From an uncultured Propionibacteriaceae bacterium (lineage in GTDB: Bacteria; Actinomycetota; Actinomycetes; Propionibacteriales; Propionibacteriaceae), in assembly GCA_945875065.1 (NCBI GenBank), contig CAMCJC010000109.1, forward strand, positions 1-7,830: a stretch of 7,830 nt of DNA. The letters run 5' to 3'. The number at the start of each line of letters is the position of its first letter. Positions within the stretch are counted from its first letter, which is position 1. The notes below the pieces were generated by a model, which was not told where the DNA came from, did no database searches, and saw only the letters and a list, made by a program, of their open reading frames with translations. The position numbers and the translations under genes are program-made. Positions 5,810 through 7,830 of this stretch are shown piece after piece.

Positions 5810-6781
5810 GTGGAGCGGAACACGGAGCTGCTGCTGCGCGTGGCGCGGATGTACCACGTCCAGGCGGAGACGATGGAGGCGATCGCGCATCAGCTGGGGG
5901 TCTCGCGGTCGACGGTGTCGCGGCTGCTGAAGGAGGCCCGCGACCAGGGTCTGATTCGAGTCACCGTAGTCGACCCGAACCGGCCACTGACAAGGGTCGC
6001 GGCCCTGTTCCGAACGCACTTCAACGTCGCTGCGCACCTGGTGAGCGTGCGCCCCGGTCTCAGCTCCATCCTGCGGCTGGAGCAGATCGCGAAGGTCGCG
6101 GCCCGGCTGATCGAGGGGATCATCGGTGACGGCGCGGTTGTCGGGGTGGCTTGGGGGACGACGACGGCGGCGGTCGCGGCCCAACTTCGACGTCGCGATC
6201 TGGCTGGTGTCCGCGTCGTCGGCCTCAACGGCGGCGCCAACGACAGCACGACGGGCGTGCCATACGTCGGGTCGATCTTGCAGCGCTTCGCAGCCGCGTT
6301 CCAGGGGGAGGAACAGCTGCTGGCGCTGCCCGCGTTCTTCGACCGCGCCAGCACGCGCGCCGCCATGTGGGAGGAGCGCTCAACGCAGCACATGTTGAAG
6401 TCGCGGCGGCAGTGCACGATCGCGGTCTTTGGCATCGGGGCCCTCGCCTCGGCGCAGCAGTCGCACGTGTACACCGCCAATTACCTCCGCCCCGCCGACT
6501 TCGCCGAACTCGAGGCGGCGCACGTCGTCGGCGACGTCTGCACCGTCATGATGCGCGAGGACGGCTCCTGGCGCGACATCCCCCTCAACCAGCGCGCCAC
6601 CGGCATGACCCCCGACGAACTCCGCGAGCTCCCGCGGCGGGTATGCGTCGTCAGCGGCGCCAGCCGAGCCGCCGCCCTGCTTGGGGCGCTGCGGGCTGGA
6701 GTCGCAACGGACCTGGTAGTCGACGAGGAAACCGCCCGCGAAGTCCTAAAGCGCCTCCGTCCGGGGCTGAAACTGGACTGA
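5810..6781 (+). CDS. SorC/DeoR-type sugar-binding transcriptional regulator
   Basis: A 323-residue cytoplasmic DNA-binding regulator. The N-terminal helix-turn-helix (about 21-43) has the family sequence SRSTVSRLLKEARDQGLI (32-49) with the recognition helix at SRSTVSRL. Residues about 57-320 form the SorC sugar-binding domain, with GVAWGTT (112-118), GLNGG (138-142), FGIG (207-210) and the terminal DEETAREVL. These domains usually bind phosphorylated sugars. The usual late GGxxK-like element reads SGASRA here, replacing Lys by Arg. TTG at 5801 and GTG at 5804 are alternative starts. GTG at 5810 is chosen because family proteins begin a few residues before LLLRVARMYH and because the -10 box would overlap or abut the others. 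It is divergent from tdh-kbl and has no co-directional partner downstream for 635 bp, so its target is unknown. The inverted repeats flank it. Confidence 0.9.
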   Translation: MERNTELLLRVARMYHVQAETMEAIAHQLGVSRSTVSRLLKEARDQGLIRVTVVDPNRPLTRVAALFRTHFNVAAHLVSVRPGLSSILRLEQIAKVAARLIEGIIGDGAVVGVAWGTTTAAVAAQLRRRDLAGVRVVGLNGGANDSTTGVPYVGSILQRFAAAFQGEEQLLALPAFFDRASTRAAMWEERSTQHMLKSRRQCTIAVFGIGALASAQQSHVYTANYLRPADFAELEAAHVVGDVCTVMMREDGSWRDIPLNQRATGMTPDELRELPRRVCVVSGASRAAALLGALRAGVATDLVVDEETAREVLKRLRPGLKLD

Positions 6782-6838
6782 GAGGCCTGCTTCAGGAGCC
6801 GTCCTTCTTCGGCATCACGCCGTGTCAGGCCCGCCTCT
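6781..6838 (+). terminator. Weak hairpin region after the regulator gene
   Basis: AGAGGC (6781-6786) pairs with GCCTCT (6833-6838), and the overlapping GGCCTG (6784-6789) pairs with CAGGCC (6826-6831), so the two pairings compete. A smaller CCTG-CTT-CAGG hairpin sits at 6787-6797. No T-run follows. The position right after the stop codon suggests a transcription end, but the structure is weak and interrupted by a long loop. Confidence 0.25.
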
Positions 6839-7058
6839 GAATAACCTCTGGAGGGCATGACATCCCCTGGAACGACGGCCAAAGGGGGTTGGGCAATGAT
6901 GCACTTGGTATCGCACCTTGTCAGGAGCGGGTCCACGGGGCGCTGTCGGGACGGACTCATGGTTCGCTGAGCGCGCCTCCCTCGTTGTTGGCACGCCTCA
7001 GGCCGTGGTGTCCGCTCTGCTGCGACTCTGCTGCGACGGGCGAACCGTTGCCGCCAAC

Positions 7059-7160
7059 ATACCCCTGGGGGTAGTGCACGAATCGCCGGGCTGGGTGAAC
7101 GGGCGTCGCAAACGCCCTAGCCACACACCCACCATTCACCCAAAACGGCGATTCGCGCCC
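7059..7160 (-). repeat. Structured palindromic repeat, copy B (inverted)
   Basis: Reverse-complement copy of the element at 5654-5754. The 26-nt block is at 7135-7160 and the 18-nt block at 7074-7091. Internally CGAATCGCCG (7079-7088) pairs with CGGCGATTCG (near 7146-7155), and GGGTGAA pairs with TTCACCC, extending further inward than in copy A. An apical hairpin pairs GGGCGT with ACGCCC (about 7101-7116). The outer end carries TACCCC-TG-GGGGTA, a further small palindrome absent in that form from copy A. It lies 278 bp past the regulator stop and 257 bp before the hydrolase start. Confidence 0.8.
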
Positions 7161-7190
7161 ATATAGGGGCCGGAGTGATGGGGGTGGTGC

Positions 7191-7271
7191 CTGGGTCGGG
7201 ATGGCTGGGCCGGAGTGGCTGGGCCGGGATCGGAGGCGGGTGGCTGGATCGGAGCAGCTGGGTCGGGGTGG
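7191..7271 (+). repeat. Degenerate 14-bp tandem repeat
   Basis: Units of consensus CTGGGYCGGRRTGG occur at 7191-7204, 7205-7218, 7219-7232, 7244-7257 and 7258-7271, with one degraded 11-bp unit (GAGGCGGGTGG) at 7233-7243. A partial relative lies just before, at about 7169-7183. The + strand is strongly G-rich with many GGG runs. It sits between repeat copy B and the hydrolase promoter. Role unknown: slippage-prone satellite DNA, G-quadruplex-capable DNA, or an array of weak protein sites are all possible. Confidence 0.65.
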
Positions 7272-7403
7272 CGGACCAACCTCACCCACAACGGGTTTGC
7301 CGCCCCTGGACCAGCCACGACTCGTGCAGCCGATGGATCGTCGCAAAACCCTCTCACAACACGTTACCGCCCCACTACCCCTGTCGCTCTCGGACGACCC
7401 GGC

Positions 7404-7409
7404 TAGGCT
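7404..7409 (+). promoter_or_regulatory. -10 box TAGGCT, leaderless hydrolase promoter
   Basis: TAGGCT ends 7 nt before the ATG at 7417, predicting a start at 7416-7417. It is the same hexamer as before the glycosyltransferase gene. No Shine-Dalgarno sequence lies between it and the ATG. A weak -35 (CTGTCG, 7381-7386) has a 17-bp spacer. Confidence 0.5.
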
Positions 7410-7416
7410 TGCCCGT

Positions 7417-7830
7417 ATGAGCGACTTGATCACGACCTCCGTCGTCGACGGCGTGGCCACCCTCCGCCTGAATCGACCGCGCGCCATCAATGCCTTCAAC
7501 CTTGAGATGCTGGAGGCCGCCCACGAGGCCCTCAACGCCTGGGCCCACGACGACGATATCACCAGCGTCGTTCTGTCCGGCGAGGGCGACCGCGGCTTCT
7601 GCGCCGGCGCCGACGTACGCACGCTCTCCACCACCATGGCCGACGGCGGCCCGTGGCTGCGCTTCCTGGAGTTGGAGTACCTCCTCGACGTGATGGTCGC
7701 GCAGTACCCGAAGCACGTCACCGCGCACCTGACCGGCATCACGATGGGCGGCGGCCTGGGCCTCGCCGTCGGAGCGGACCGCCGAATCGTCGATGCGACG
7801 TCGCGCATCGCGATGCCCGAGACGAAGATC
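7417..7830 (+). CDS. 3-hydroxyisobutyryl-CoA hydrolase / enoyl-CoA hydratase family protein (5' part)
   Basis: The first 138 codons of a crotonase-fold enzyme that runs off the window. LNRPRAINAFNLEML (18-32) is the family opening. GFCAGADVRTL (60-70) supplies one half of the CoA-thioester oxyanion hole. LEYLLD followed by YPKHVTAHLTGITMGGGLGL (97-116) and IAMPETKI (131-138) match 3-hydroxyisobutyryl-CoA hydrolases better than plain enoyl-CoA hydratases. E135 in MPET corresponds, from memory, to the catalytic glutamate of human HIBCH. That enzyme releases 3-hydroxyisobutyrate from its CoA ester in valine breakdown. The usual CAGGD reads CAGAD, as in many enoyl-CoA hydratases, so the assignment within the superfamily is not final. 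A matching FPD motif just past the window edge would settle it. The ATG at 7417 is fixed by the leaderless promoter. Confidence 0.85.
   Translation, partial: MSDLITTSVVDGVATLRLNRPRAINAFNLEMLEAAHEALNAWAHDDDITSVVLSGEGDRGFCAGADVRTLSTTMADGGPWLRFLELEYLLDVMVAQYPKHVTAHLTGITMGGGLGLAVGADRRIVDATSRIAMPETKI

Larger units (their letters stand above)
6782..7416. other. 635-bp intergenic region between regulator and hydrolase genes
   Basis: No gene is supported here. In order it holds the weak hairpin region after the regulator, about 220 bp (6839-7058) in which I see nothing definite, repeat copy B (7059-7160), the 14-bp tandem repeat (7191-7271), and about 130 bp leading into the hydrolase promoter. Open frames crossing it run through repeat DNA or the antisense of the hydrolase gene and match no family I know. 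Confidence 0.6.

Noticed and set aside
6918..7166. Short open frames running through repeat copies A and B (for example 5489-5788 minus and 6918-7166 plus)
   Set aside because: The similar peptides come from the shared repeat DNA read through in several frames, not from a conserved protein start or stop.
6957..7808. 283-codon minus-strand frame over repeat B and the hydrolase gene
   Set aside because: It crosses the repeat element and the antisense of a well-supported gene; Arg/Ser/Pro-rich with no family match.
1..7830. tRNA, rRNA, CRISPR array or integration site
   Set aside because: No cloverleaf with a TTCRANY T-loop, no regularly spaced identical repeats with unique spacers, and no tRNA end or integrase gene were seen.

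Overview
The window looks like chromosomal DNA of a high-GC actinobacterium. Coding stretches reach about 78% G+C locally (47 of 60 bases at 2101-2160). A glycosyltransferase resembles the mycothiol enzyme MshA, and four genes have an actinobacterial TAnnnT -10 box 6-8 nt before the start codon, the layout of leaderless transcripts. The genus cannot be named from the sequence alone.

Layout. Positions 1-230 are extremely A+C-rich on the + strand (102 of the first 120 bases), with no convincing gene. Next, on the minus strand, comes an isolated tailspike-like protein (231-1688) with a coiled-coil-like N-terminus, a pectate-lyase-3 type beta-helix and a phage-tail-like C-terminus. No other phage gene is visible. 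Upstream of it, also on the minus strand and so in the order tdh, kbl, glycosyltransferase, are tdh (4384-5415) and kbl (3194-4387), which overlap by 4 bp, and an MshA-like GT4 glycosyltransferase (1835-3148) that seems to have its own leaderless promoter in the 45-bp gap after kbl. On the plus strand are a SorC/DeoR-type sugar-binding regulator (5810-6781) and the first 138 codons of a crotonase-fold 3-hydroxyisobutyryl-CoA hydrolase-like protein (7417 to the window end).

How the genes fit together. Tdh and Kbl are the two-step threonine-to-glycine pathway: Tdh oxidises threonine to 2-amino-3-oxobutyrate, and Kbl splits it with CoA into glycine and acetyl-CoA. The 394-bp divergent gap between tdh and the regulator holds a candidate tdh -10 box, a 14+9+14 imperfect palindrome with an extra half-site, and one copy of a structured repeat. 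The regulator may act on tdh-kbl through the palindrome, but this is an inference.

The least ordinary element is a ~100-bp repeat present twice in opposite orientation (5654-5754 and 7059-7160), flanking the regulator gene. Each copy is itself an imperfect palindrome with an apical hairpin whose pairs differ between copies yet remain complementary. It resembles a MITE or REP-like mobile palindrome, or a structured RNA/DNA element. Other notable items are a 14-bp degenerate tandem repeat upstream of the hydrolase gene, an MshA-like enzyme with changed acceptor-site residues, and the lone tailspike gene.
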